Positions 49,401-57,455 of a DNA stretch of 64,000 nucleotides are shown piece after piece. The notes beneath the pieces were generated by a model. That model was not told the DNA's origin. It was given only the letters and a program-made list of their open reading frames with translations, and did not search any database. A program made the position numbers and the translations under genes. Source of the DNA: Microtetraspora sp. NBRC 16547 (GTDB lineage Bacteria; Actinomycetota; Actinomycetes; Streptosporangiales; Streptosporangiaceae); the NCBI RefSeq assembly GCF_030268965.1, contig NZ_BSSE01000002.1, forward strand, positions 434,001 through 498,000, read 5' to 3'. Numbering within the stretch: the first letter of the stretch is position 1; every line of letters starts with the position of its first letter.

Positions 49401-50460
49401 TGGCAGCCGTCTCGACCCGCTGACCGGCCTGGCGGATCAGCGGCAGCACACGGTCGGCCCTGGCTGCCTCGTCGAGCATGGCCTCCAGATCGGACCGCTC
49501 GTCCGCGGCCAGCGCCAGCTCCTCACGGCGGGCCAGCGCGGAGGCGTGGCGTCGCCGCCGGTCGGCCAGCGCCCGGCCGTCGTCCAGGCGGGAACGGGCG
49601 GACGCCAGCGCGGCGGCGGCCGTCGCGTGCTCCTCGCCGCCCTTCGCGACCACGTCGGCGGCGGCCGCGAGCACTGCGGCGGACCAGCCGAGCGGGTCCT
49701 CCGCCGGATCGGGGAGCGACTCGGGCTCGAGGGGCGTCTCAGGCTCGAGGGGCGTCTCAGGCTCGAGGGGCGTCTCCGCCAGGCCGGGACCGGCGGCGCC
49801 GCGCATCCGGTTCACGACGGAGTCGACCTCCTGGCGCAGCTCCTGCTGCGCGCGGCCGGTCCGGGTGCGGTGCTCGGCGAGCCACTTCTCGACCTCGGTG
49901 TAGACCTTCACCGAGAACAGCCGCTCCAGGAGCTTGCGACGGTCGTCGCCGTCCGCGCGCAGGAAGCGGGCGAAGTCCCCTTGGGGGAGCATCGCGACCT
50001 GCCAGAACTGGTCGGCGTTCATCCCGACGAGCTCGCCGATCAGGTGGCCAGCCTCGTCGCTGCGCGTGCTGCGGGCCGTCCACGCGCCGGTCGCCGCGTC
50101 CAGCTCCTCGACGAGGGCCTTGGCCTTCTCCTCCACCAGGCCGGTGCCGCGGAGCTTGGGCCGCATCCAGGCGGGTGACCTCGTGATCCGGAATCGGCGG
50201 TTCCTGATCGTGGCCTCCAGCGTCACCGCGGGGCCCCGCCCGGCGGGGGCGTGGTCGCAGCGCAGGGTGCGGGCGCTGTCGCGCTGCCCGGGCACCCGGC
50301 CGTACAGCGCGTAGCAGACGGCGTCGAGCACCGTGGTCTTGCCCGCGCCGGTCGGGCCGTGGATGAGGAACAGCCCGGCCTCGCCGAGTGCGTCGAAGTC
50401 GATCTCCTCCGTGCCGGGGAAGGAGCCGAAGGCGGTCAGCCTCAGCCGGTGCAGCCTCAT
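46474..50460 (-). CDS. sbcC: Exonuclease SbcCD subunit C (SMC-type ATPase)
   Basis: A 1328-residue Rad50/SbcC ATPase that, with SbcD, cleaves DNA hairpins and ends. The N-terminus MRLHRLRLTAFGSFPGTEEI leads to Walker A (IHGPTGAGKTTVLDAV). LPQGDFARFLRADGDDRRKL is the Q-loop region. The coiled coil carries a zinc hook (GEPCAVCGSAEHP). The C-terminus has the signature LSGGESFITSLALALG and Walker B LFVDEGFGTLDEDT. Two low-complexity inserts, TPLEPE in three copies and QDAAPTQDAGPTGD, lie in the arms. The start overlaps the sbcD stop by four bases. Extension to 50868 would only read sbcD out of frame. Confidence 0.93.
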   Translation of the reverse strand: MRLHRLRLTAFGSFPGTEEIDFDALGEAGLFLIHGPTGAGKTTVLDAVCYALYGRVPGQRDSARTLRCDHAPAGRGPAVTLEATIRNRRFRITRSPAWMRPKLRGTGLVEEKAKALVEELDAATGAWTARSTRSDEAGHLIGELVGMNADQFWQVAMLPQGDFARFLRADGDDRRKLLERLFSVKVYTEVEKWLAEHRTRTGRAQQELRQEVDSVVNRMRGAAGPGLAETPLEPETPLEPETPLEPESLPDPAEDPLGWSAAVLAAAADVVAKGGEEHATAAAALASARSRLDDGRALADRRRRHASALARREELALAADERSDLEAMLDEAARADRVLPLIRQAGQRVETAAKARRLAVDAVARALPIIGAPVDGAWPDVAALRERERERRDEVARLEQLRPEESRLTQVSAELGLAGERLAELAGLRADLGERLATLPGELALAEERLEAARLAAAAVAGLQAACDGADRDLAAVRRRDALAAELASATEARAAALAALPDTPDLRPVRLTPPDGDTGRVLAELERAWRDELARLELLAGEEERLADVTDRLAGVRADIVEAAEREAAALAGLASLPAALEEADERLARARAAAARIPALEAAVGAARDRRAAAAQRDALTAELAEAERERLAAVDHAQDARDRLQGVRSARIEGMAAELARSLVPGEPCAVCGSAEHPAPAAPSSAAPTADDEQAAQDAFETARQGREAAESRVAALASRLDEVTRRAEDLSQEDAEARLAAAESDLAGARDAAAGEPDAAAEAERLTAESEALRDQADEAGRALAGHRTGEAELLAERGRLTGRLAAARGEDADVRARHARFAAGARLLTAAAEAVALAAETRAAYDQARAAVAELTVPTEAEAAPGDAAPTQDAAPTQDAGPTGDVAPADDARPTGPTGDTEPTEHAMVAVLAEAERALREACDAAEGEPGLLAEVRRLAAELAEAEERSRSLELDAAETRTRRAQLAGEEGRLAVLLDEARGGDASLEARLERLAADAALLCDAAEAVHASESAESESAAARSAAAGAAAEAGFATLDDARAAVRAEAEREEMAERLRRFAAEEAAVEAQLADPELVAAAAVPEPDLAALEAEHERAEREASDRTSARDHVRSRLEQLTGLAAELEDAHGRYGPAAERHRLARRLAELAGGTSTDNPFSIRLSAYVLGERLRQVVDAANERLDRMSGGRYLLRHDQKKAAGDRGRSGGGLGLRVLDGWTGVDRDPATLSGGESFITSLALALGLADVVTAEAGGPEIGSLFVDEGFGTLDEDTLDDVLDILDGLREGGRAVGIVSHVAELRTRIPAQIRVRKGRGGSTLSLA
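49724..49777 (-). repeat. 18-bp tandem repeat inside sbcC
   Basis: Three near-identical 18-base units encode TPLEPE three times, in the first coiled-coil arm of SbcC just before SLPDPAEDP. Confidence 0.85.
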
Positions 50461-51578
50461 GAGACCTCCTTGATCCGGCACTCTTCCACGGCCCGCTCCA
50501 GCAGCCGTCTCTCCCCGTCGTCGGCGGGCTCGCCGCGCACGTCCCGGACGAAGTCGAGCGCGACCTCGATCTCGGCGCGACCGGCGATCCGCCGCGGAGC
50601 CACGGGCGCGCCGGCCGTACCGTCCGGTTCGAAGGCCAGCGCCAGCGTGTGGGGGAAGCGGCCGCGCAGCCGCTCCATGGCCTCCTTGGGCCGCACCGGG
50701 TCGGTCAACGTCACATGCAGCCAGTGGTCGGCGCGGTCGGCGTACCTCTCCGCGGTCAGCAGGTCGTCGATGCGGCCGCGCAGCCGGCCGAGCCTCCGGG
50801 GCACAGGGGCGGGCACGAACTCGGCTCGTACGCCGCCGGGCCCCGGGCCGAGATCGACGAGCCAGCACCCCTTGACATGGTCGGCCTCCGAGAACGAATA
50901 GGCGAGCGGCGATCCGGAGTAGCGGACGGTCTCGCTCATGGTCTGCCGCCCGTGCAGGTGGCCGAGCGCGGCATAGTCCACGCCGTCGAAGGCGCTCAGC
51001 GGCACGTGCGCGACCCCGCCGACGGTGATGTCGCGCTCGCTGTCACTGGCCTCTCCCCCGGTGACGAAGGCGTGGGCCAGCACGACGGAGCGCCCGCCGC
51101 GCGCCGCGGCGTCCGTCCTGATCGCGGTCATGGCGTGGCCGATCGCCGCGCTGTGGCTGCGCTCCGGGAGCTCCCACGGCTCCCTGACCAACTCGGGCTC
51201 GAGGTACGGGATGCCGTAGAACGCGGTGTCGTCGATCACGACCGGCTCCCAAGCGCGGGCCGGGTCCGTGCGCAGGTGCACCCGCTCCATCAGGTCGGCG
51301 CCGAACCCGAGCCGCACGGCGGAGTCGTGGTTGCCGCTGATCAGCACGGAGTGCGCGCCCAGCGCGGCCAGCCGGCGCAGGGCGTCGTCGAAGAGCGCGA
51401 CCGCGTCCACCGGCGGCAGCGCGCGGTCGTAGACGTCGCCCGCGACGACCACGACGTCCACCCGCTCGGCCCGGACGGTCTCCACGAGATGGTCGACGAA
51501 CGCTCCCTGAGCGGCCAAGAGGCTCTCTCGATGGAACGAACGGCCCAGGTGCCAGTCGGAGGTGTGCAAGACCCGCAT
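50457..51578 (-). CDS. sbcD: Exonuclease SbcCD subunit D (Mre11-type nuclease)
   Basis: A 373-residue calcineurin-like phosphoesterase. Metal-binding motifs appear in order: TSDWHLGRSFH, VVAGDVYDRALPP, ISGNHDSAVRLGFG and LGHLHGRQTM. The ATG at 51576-51578 begins the first strand (MRVLHTSDWHLG); the frame is open upstream but those residues are not conserved. It is followed by sbcC with a four-base overlap. Confidence 0.93.
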   Translation of the reverse strand: MRVLHTSDWHLGRSFHRESLLAAQGAFVDHLVETVRAERVDVVVVAGDVYDRALPPVDAVALFDDALRRLAALGAHSVLISGNHDSAVRLGFGADLMERVHLRTDPARAWEPVVIDDTAFYGIPYLEPELVREPWELPERSHSAAIGHAMTAIRTDAAARGGRSVVLAHAFVTGGEASDSERDITVGGVAHVPLSAFDGVDYAALGHLHGRQTMSETVRYSGSPLAYSFSEADHVKGCWLVDLGPGPGGVRAEFVPAPVPRRLGRLRGRIDDLLTAERYADRADHWLHVTLTDPVRPKEAMERLRGRFPHTLALAFEPDGTAGAPVAPRRIAGRAEIEVALDFVRDVRGEPADDGERRLLERAVEECRIKEVS

Positions 51579-51725
51579 GTCGCAGGAAGTTAACAGGTCC
51601 CCCTGACAAATGCGTCCTCCTCCGCATCTCAAGTTTCACGTAATGACTTAACCCGCCGATCAGTGGGCAAAGGTAAAGAGCAGGGCGCGGCGGAGTACAG
51701 GATTCGTCACTCGGGGAGCCGTCTC

Positions 51726-53219
51726 ATGAACATCGGCCGAGGCACGCTGGCCGCAACGGCCACCGTCGTGGCAGTCGCGCTCGCCATGGTCGGATACGTG
51801 CTCTCGCCCCCGTCGTTCGACCCGGCTCCACTGCCCGCGTCCGAGGAGTTCCACTCGCTTCCGGCCCAGCCGGCCGCGGAGTCCCGTACGGTGCCGGTCG
51901 AGAGCGGCTTCTCGACCGAGCGGGTCACGGTCCACGCGCGAGGAGAGGATCTGAGGGCCACGATCCGGGCGCCCCTCTCCCCGGGACGGCATCCGGCGAT
52001 GGTGTTCGTGCAGGGTTCGGGTTCGGGCACGGGTACCGAGTTCACCTCGCAGGCGAAGTGGCTCGCCGAACGGGGCGTCGTGACCGTCGCCTACGACAAG
52101 CGCACCGTGGGGTACTCCTTCCGCGACCGCGACTTCGGGCTGCTGGCCGACGACGCGCTGCGGATGATCGAGCTCCTGCGGGCCAGGCCCGACGTGGATC
52201 CGGCGCGTACCGGCCTGTGGGGCGTCAGCGAAGGGGGCTGGGTGGTGCCGATAGCGGCGGCGCGCAGCGCCGACGTGCGGTACGTCGTGCTGGTGTCCTC
52301 GCCGAACGTCTCGCCCCTCCGGCAGGTCGCCTGGGCGCTGAACGAGCAGCTGCTGCGGCTGCACGCCCCGACGGGGGCGCGCGACCTGCTGACCCGCGCG
52401 ATGGGCGGCGTGGGCTTCGACTTCCTGCGCTACGACGGCGTCCCGTCGCTGACGAAGATCACCCAGCCCGTCCTCGCGCTGTACGGCACCATGGATCCGT
52501 CGATCCCGTTCGTCGAGAGCACCCGGACCCTGACCTCGGCGCTCGCCGCCGGCGGCAACGGCGACTACACGATCCGGTTCCTCGCCGGGGCCGACCACGC
52601 GATGCGGATCAACGGCGGGCAGTTCGTCTCCGACTACCTGCCGACCCTCGCGAACTGGATCAAGGGTCTGCCGGGCACGGCCGGGCAGGGGCCGCCGATC
52701 GCGGGCGCGACGCCGGTCCAGCGGTTCCAGGCCACCGACGTCCCCGCGGCCCCCTGGTACGGCGGCACCACCTTCCTGTGGCTCACGATCTGCCTGGCCG
52801 CCGTCGGCTATGTCTCCGCCCCGGTCACCGAGATGGTCGTCCGGCTCCGCGGCCGCGACCTGAGGCTCGCGGCCAACGCGCAGGCGTGGTCCGGGATCCG
52901 GCGCAGGGTCAGGCGGATGGCCTGGACCGGGCTCGGCATGCTGGCCGCGGCCCTCGCGTTCATCATCCTGATCGTGCTGTTCTCGGTGAACCAGGCCGGG
53001 GCCTGGCCGGCCGTGCAGTCCGGGTGGCTGGTCGTACGGCTGCTGGCGGTGCTGATGCTCGCGCAGGAGGTCGCCATGACGGCGGCGGTGATCGGCGCCC
53101 TGCGCGACGGGTGGGAGCCCACCCGCTGGCAGTCGTTCACGCTGGCCTGCGTGCTCGGCGGCACCGGCCTGCTGTTGCTCACCGCCGCCTACTTCGGGCT
53201 GTTCGCATTCCCCTGGTGA
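51726..53219 (+). CDS. Membrane-anchored alpha/beta hydrolase
   Basis: A 497-residue protein. An N-terminal signal anchor (TLAATATVVAVALAMVGYVL) is followed by an external alpha/beta-hydrolase domain with nucleophile elbow GLWGVSEGGW, acid in YGTMDPSIP and His in GADHAM. Three or four transmembrane helices close the protein (TFLWLTICLAAVGYVSA, AALAFIILIVLFSV, VLGGTGLLLLTAAYFGLF). The ATG has GGGGAG seven bases upstream. It is divergent from sbcD. The hydrolase resembles dienelactone/peptidase S9-like enzymes; the substrate is unknown. Confidence 0.8.
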   Translation: MNIGRGTLAATATVVAVALAMVGYVLSPPSFDPAPLPASEEFHSLPAQPAAESRTVPVESGFSTERVTVHARGEDLRATIRAPLSPGRHPAMVFVQGSGSGTGTEFTSQAKWLAERGVVTVAYDKRTVGYSFRDRDFGLLADDALRMIELLRARPDVDPARTGLWGVSEGGWVVPIAAARSADVRYVVLVSSPNVSPLRQVAWALNEQLLRLHAPTGARDLLTRAMGGVGFDFLRYDGVPSLTKITQPVLALYGTMDPSIPFVESTRTLTSALAAGGNGDYTIRFLAGADHAMRINGGQFVSDYLPTLANWIKGLPGTAGQGPPIAGATPVQRFQATDVPAAPWYGGTTFLWLTICLAAVGYVSAPVTEMVVRLRGRDLRLAANAQAWSGIRRRVRRMAWTGLGMLAAALAFIILIVLFSVNQAGAWPAVQSGWLVVRLLAVLMLAQEVAMTAAVIGALRDGWEPTRWQSFTLACVLGGTGLLLLTAAYFGLFAFPW

Positions 53220-53284
53220 CCCCGTGACCGCCGGACGAATGCTGCAGTCCTAGTGTCCTGCGCCTGAAATTCGTCGGCAAAATC

Positions 53285-53635
53285 GTGCGACTCGCCAGCT
53301 CTGACGCCCCGCCGTCAGGCCGAAACATCCGGCATGAGCGAGCAAGACGGCTGTGCCTTGAACGCCTACTCTTCGAACTCGACGCGAAGGGCATCGCGAA
53401 GGTGGTCCTGGAGAGCCGCTACACCGAAGACCCGCTCGACAGAAGCCTTCTGACCAGCCTGCGCCGATCGCTCCGCGTATCGCTGACCATGGAAGTGAGC
53501 TGGGCATCGCCCTATGACAAGCCGCTGTTGTGGACGGCGGATGCCGTGGTCGGCGCCACGACCTGGTGGCTTGACGGGCAACCAGGATATTTCGAGGTGC
53601 TTGCCGACCAGATCCGGGTGATCTGCCTGGAATGA
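53285..53635 (+). pseudogene. Truncated gene remnant, DUF3800-like C-terminus
   Basis: The frame reads RRLCLERLLFELDAKGI, VVLESRYTEDPLDRSLLTSL and PYDKPLLWTADAVVGATTWW. This resembles the C-terminal half of RNase H-like hypothetical proteins frequent in actinomycete accessory DNA. The N-terminal catalytic half is missing and no ribosome site precedes the first GTG, so it is most likely a 5'-truncated relic. Confidence 0.5.
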
Positions 53636-53648
53636 GGTGACAACGCGA

Positions 53649-53685
53649 AGGCCGGGCACCCGATATCCCTCGGTAGTCCCGGCCT
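53649..53685 (+). terminator. Hairpin after the DUF3800-like remnant
   Basis: AGGCCGGG at 53649-53656 pairs with CCCGGCCT at 53678-53685 around a 21-base centre, 13 bases after the stop codon. Confidence 0.5.
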
Positions 53686-53938
53686 CACTTCCGCACTCCC
53701 AGGGGCGCGACGTGACCAGCTTGCCTCACTGGAAGTGATCAGGCAAGCGCATTGTGCCATGAAGTTCGCGTTCGGGAGATGGTGTGGGAGCGATCTAGGC
53801 CTGGTGCCAGCGCCCAGGTCGACCGCCGTCCCGAGCCAGCCGCCGTATGCGTCCATGCTCTCCGGGCCGCGCAGCGGTGTACCGGGGAGGCCGCGTGCGC
53901 CGCAGCTTGCGGATCGGTGAAGCTCACCCCCGCGGAGC
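53686..53938. other. Gene-free gap
   Basis: Short frames on both strands lack ribosome sites and any family resemblance. Together with the truncated gene to the left this looks like decayed accessory DNA. Confidence 0.4.
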
Positions 53939-54556
53939 TCACCCGCGAGCGTCGTCACTGAACAGCGTGCGCAGCAGGCTCTCCATCATCAGGTCGATGG
54001 CGTGGTCCTGGTCCAGCCCGAACTGCGGCACCAGCGCGGACCAGGACGCGAACCCGGTGGCGCAGTAGGTGAGTGCGACCGCATCGCGTAGCGGAACGCG
54101 CAACAGACCCTGCTCATCCGCCCGGTCGAGGATCGCGGTGATGCGGTCGATCCGCAGGTTGCGCGCCTCGATGAGAGACGCGCCGAGCTCCTCGGAGTCG
54201 TGGATGGCCAGCATCGCGTCGAGCTTGTCCGCATCGACGGCGAACAGGTTGTACCAGTCGCGGATCAGCCGCCGGAAGGCCTCTCGCGGTGGGGTGTCGG
54301 AGGTGTCGACGGCGTCCGGCTGCAACTGCGCGAACTCTTCGGTGATGGTCGCCATCGCGGCGCCGAGTAGCTCCCCTGTGGAGGCGAAGTGGTTGTAGGC
54401 GGTGCGGATGGAGACCTCCGCACGTTCCGCTATCTCCGCCATCTGCACCGCCGTGGACCGGCGCTCGATGATCAGCGCGTGCACGGCTCCGATCAGCCTG
54501 CTGCGAGTCTGCTCACGCTGGACGGCACGACGATCCATTGAGTACGCGCGGGCCAC
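53939..54556 (-). CDS. TetR-family regulator of the ABC transporter operon
   Basis: A repressor of about 205 residues. The helix-turn-helix region reads QTRSRLIGAVHALIIERRST, AVQMAEIAERAEVSIRTAYN, HFASTGELLGAAM. The GTG at 54556 has GAGGAG four bases upstream; an ATG at 54538 or the longer frame are alternatives. It is divergent from the solute-binding protein gene and the gap contains a TGCATGC palindrome, so control of the transporter-amidohydrolase operon is inferred. Confidence 0.85.
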   Translation of the reverse strand: MARAYSMDRRAVQREQTRSRLIGAVHALIIERRSTAVQMAEIAERAEVSIRTAYNHFASTGELLGAAMATITEEFAQLQPDAVDTSDTPPREAFRRLIRDWYNLFAVDADKLDAMLAIHDSEELGASLIEARNLRIDRITAILDRADEQGLLRVPLRDAVALTYCATGFASWSALVPQFGLDQDHAIDLMMESLLRTLFSDDARG

Positions 54557-54624
54557 AGTGCTCCTCGTGTCGCTGGTCGTGTCGCCGTGCCATGACGGCT
54601 CGGGGACATTGATCATTCTGCCTT

Positions 54625-54677
54625 TTGCCAGGCTGTCTCCACACTGTAACAAAATTGCGTGCATGCTTGCATGCAAT
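54625..54677 (+). promoter_or_regulatory. Candidate promoter and TGCATGC palindrome
   Basis: TTGCCA at 54625-54630 and TAACAA at 54647-54652 are 16 bases apart and could drive the transporter operon. Directly downstream, TGCATGC and GCATGCA (54660-54675) form a perfect palindrome with a two-base centre, extended by ATTGC and CAAT on the flanks, a plausible operator for the divergent TetR. Confidence 0.5.
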
Positions 54678-54757
54678 CTATTGGGATGAATACCCTCATC
54701 CCCGAACAAGGGCCAAGCAACGGACCGGAACTTCGCAGTTCCGGAGCTGGAGGCATC

Positions 54758-55801
54758 ATGCGGGCACATCGATCCCTGGCCGCGGCGGTGGCGGGCATTC
54801 TCGGCCTGACGACCCTGGCCGCGTGCGGATCCGACTCCGCCGGCGACGGCAAGTCGCTGACGTTCGTCGCGTACGGCGGCGTCACCCAGGACGTGATGGT
54901 CAAGCAGTGGCTGGAGCCCTGGGGCAAGACCGAAGGCGTCACGGTCTCCCAGGACTCGCCGACCGACTACGCCAAGCTCGCCACCATGGTCGAAGCCGGG
55001 AAGGTCACCTGGGACCTGGTGGACACCGAACCCTTCTACCCGATCCAGGAATGCGGCAAGTCCGTGGTCAAGCTCGATCACACCGGCATCGACGTCGACA
55101 AGCTGCCCAAGGGCACCGTGAGCGACTGCGCGCTCCCGATATGGGGATACTCCCTGCTGCTTGCCTACAACAAGGACAAGTACGGTGCCAACCCGCCCAC
55201 GTCCTTCGCCGACTTCTTCGACCTGGCGAAGTTCCCCGGCACCCGCGCGGCCCCCGCCAACGTCACGGCCGGGCCCCTGGAAGTCGGACTGCTGGCCGAC
55301 GGTGTGGAACCGTCTGCACTGTATCCGCTGGACATCCCGCGGGCGCTGAAGAAGTGGGACGCGCTCAAGGGCAAGGTGAACCTGTGGAAGACCTCTTCGG
55401 TCAGCCAGCAGCAGTTGGAGGCCAAGCAGGCGGACATGGCGCTCGTCTGGTCGGGCCGGGCCGCCGAGGCCGTGAAGAACGGCGCTCCGTACGCCCCCGT
55501 GTGGAAGCAGAACCTGTTCAGCTGGGCCTCGGTGGTCATCCCCAAAGGCAGCGCGCACGTGAAGGAGGCCCAGTCGGCCATCCGTAGCCTGCTCACCCCG
55601 GAGACGCAGGCCAAGCTGGCGGAGAACATCGCCTACGCGCCGGTCAACTCCGCCGCCGACCCCAAGCTCGACCAGGTGTACGCGGCCTACAACGTCACCA
55701 GTCCCACGATCTCCGAGCAGTCGGTGTCACAGGACGCCGTGTGGTGGGCTGAGAATCAGCAGCAGGCGGTCACCCAATGGACGGCCTGGACCACGTCATG
55801 A
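54758..55801 (+). CDS. ABC transporter solute-binding lipoprotein (polyamine type)
   Basis: A 347-residue lipoprotein. The N-terminus RSLAAAVAGILGLTTLAAC is a lipoprotein signal. The mature protein is a PotD/PotF-type binding protein (SLTFVAYGGVTQDVMVKQWL, TWDLVDTEPFYP, LPIWGYSLLLAYNKDKYG, DMALVWSGRAAEAVKNG). The ATG at 54758 has GGAGG upstream; the longer frame from 54659 runs across the operator. It is first in a chain of six genes on one strand, with four-base overlaps linking the first five. A cationic or amide-bearing solute is likely. Confidence 0.9.
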   Translation: MRAHRSLAAAVAGILGLTTLAACGSDSAGDGKSLTFVAYGGVTQDVMVKQWLEPWGKTEGVTVSQDSPTDYAKLATMVEAGKVTWDLVDTEPFYPIQECGKSVVKLDHTGIDVDKLPKGTVSDCALPIWGYSLLLAYNKDKYGANPPTSFADFFDLAKFPGTRAAPANVTAGPLEVGLLADGVEPSALYPLDIPRALKKWDALKGKVNLWKTSSVSQQQLEAKQADMALVWSGRAAEAVKNGAPYAPVWKQNLFSWASVVIPKGSAHVKEAQSAIRSLLTPETQAKLAENIAYAPVNSAADPKLDQVYAAYNVTSPTISEQSVSQDAVWWAENQQQAVTQWTAWTTS

Positions 55802-56640
55802 GACTCCCCGACCGGCTCCGGCCGGATCCGGCGCTCGGGCTGCTCGCGCCAGCGCTGCTGGCGCTCGCCGTGTTCTTCCTCTATCCGGCGATCTCCCTGA
55901 TCTGGCGTAGTTTCACCGAGCCCTCCCTCGGCCTCGCCCAGTACGGCGACCTGCTCGGCGACGGGGTCACGCTCGGCGTCCTGGCCCGCACGCTGTGGGT
56001 GTCCGCCCTGGTCAGCGTCGTCACACTGATCATCGCCTACCCCTACGCGTATCTGATGACCACGACCGGACCGCGGGTCCGCGCCGTGCTCGTGGCGCTC
56101 GCGTTGCTGCCGTTCTGGCTGAGCTTGATGGCCCGTACCTTCGCCTGGGTCGTCCTGTTGCAGCGCGGTGGTCCGATCAGTTGGCTGCTCGAACAGTTCG
56201 GGCTGCACGATGTGACACTCGTCGGCACCCTCCCCGGTGTCGTGATCGGCATGGTCCAGGTGCTGCTGCCGTTCATGGTGCTGCCGCTCTACAGCACGAT
56301 GCAGGGCATCGACAGACGGCTGGTGACCGCGGCCAGGAGTCTGGGCGCGGGACCGGCCACCACCTTCCGCACGGTCGTCCTGCCGCTGTCGATGCCGGGC
56401 GTGGTCGCCGGGCTGTCGCTGGTGTTCGTCGTGGCGCTTGGTTTCTACGTCACCCCGGTGCTGCTCGGCTCACCGCAGAACGCGCTGATCGCGCAGCTCA
56501 TCGGAATCAAGGTCGAGCAACTGCGTGACTTCCCCGCGGCCGGGGCGATGGCCGTGCTCATGCTGGTGGCCACCGCAGTCGTGCTCGCGGCGGCGACCAG
56601 GATGGTCCGGCTGGGCGACATGTTCGGCGGGGCCCGATGA
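55798..56640 (+). CDS. ABC transporter permease (PotB type)
   Basis: A 280-residue inner-membrane permease with six helices and the EAA-like loop TAARSLGAGPATTFRTVVLP. The ATG at 55798 overlaps the stop of the binding-protein gene (ATGA). It forms the translocation path with the next permease. Confidence 0.88.
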   Translation: MRLPDRLRPDPALGLLAPALLALAVFFLYPAISLIWRSFTEPSLGLAQYGDLLGDGVTLGVLARTLWVSALVSVVTLIIAYPYAYLMTTTGPRVRAVLVALALLPFWLSLMARTFAWVVLLQRGGPISWLLEQFGLHDVTLVGTLPGVVIGMVQVLLPFMVLPLYSTMQGIDRRLVTAARSLGAGPATTFRTVVLPLSMPGVVAGLSLVFVVALGFYVTPVLLGSPQNALIAQLIGIKVEQLRDFPAAGAMAVLMLVATAVVLAAATRMVRLGDMFGGAR

Positions 56641-57455
56641 GCGGTCGGATGGAACGTGACATCAATCGCCCGGCGACCTGGCTGTGGGTGTGGGCCGCGG
56701 CCACCGCGCTGCTGCTGCTCGCGCCGACGCTGGTGGTCGTGCCGCTGAGCTTCGCGGGGGAGGCATCCTTCGTGATGCCGCCGAAGAGCTGGTCGCTGCG
56801 TTGGTACGAGGAGTTCTTCACCAACCCCCGCTGGCGTGATGCGCTGTCGGCCTCGCTGCGGGTGGCCCTGCTAACCACTGTGACGGCGACCGCGCTTGGA
56901 ACGGCCGCCGCCTACGGTCTGGCCCGGCTGCGCGGCCGGGCGGCCGCCTTGCTCAGCGGACTGCTGCTCAGCCCGTTGATCATGCCGCAGATCGTCACCG
57001 CGGTCGCGGTTCTCGCGGTCTACCTGCGCTGGCAGCTCAACGGCACGATGGCCGGCTTCGTCGCCGCGCACACCATGCTGGCGATGCCGTACGTGGTGGT
57101 CACCGTGCGCGCCGCGCTGAGCGACTACGACCGGTCACTCGATCTGGCCGCGTCCAGCCTGGGCGCGGGCCCGTGGACCCGGTTCCGAACGGTGACCCTG
57201 CCACTGCTGGCGCGCGGCATCGTGAGCGGCGCGGTGTTCGCGTTCGTGATCTCGCTGGACGACGTGGTCATCGCCCTGTACCTGCAGACCCCGCTGCTTC
57301 GGACGCTCCCGGTGCAGATGTACGACAGCATCACCGTCGACGTCGACCCCACCATCGCGGCAGCCGCCACGCTCATCCTCGCGGTCACCACCGCGGTGCT
57401 CCTGCTCCCGTCGCTGATCCGCAGCAAGAAGCTCAAGAAGGTGAGTGTCCCGTGA
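56637..57455 (+). CDS. ABC transporter permease (PotC type)
   Basis: A 272-residue permease with six helices and the EAA-like loop LAASSLGAGPWTRFRTVTLP. The segment LSPLIMPQIVTAVAVLAVYL is typical of PotC. It overlaps the genes on both sides by four bases. Confidence 0.88.
   Translation: MSGRMERDINRPATWLWVWAAATALLLLAPTLVVVPLSFAGEASFVMPPKSWSLRWYEEFFTNPRWRDALSASLRVALLTTVTATALGTAAAYGLARLRGRAAALLSGLLLSPLIMPQIVTAVAVLAVYLRWQLNGTMAGFVAAHTMLAMPYVVVTVRAALSDYDRSLDLAASSLGAGPWTRFRTVTLPLLARGIVSGAVFAFVISLDDVVIALYLQTPLLRTLPVQMYDSITVDVDPTIAAAATLILAVTTAVLLLPSLIRSKKLKKVSVP

Noticed and set aside
47087-49423. A 778-codon plus-strand frame rich in Ser, Ala and Arg
   Set aside because: It is a shadow of sbcC arising from GC-rich codon positions.
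50461-50868. N-terminal extension of SbcC to 1464 residues
   Set aside because: The extension reads sbcD out of frame, and SbcC proteins begin with the MRLHRLRL strand found at 50460.
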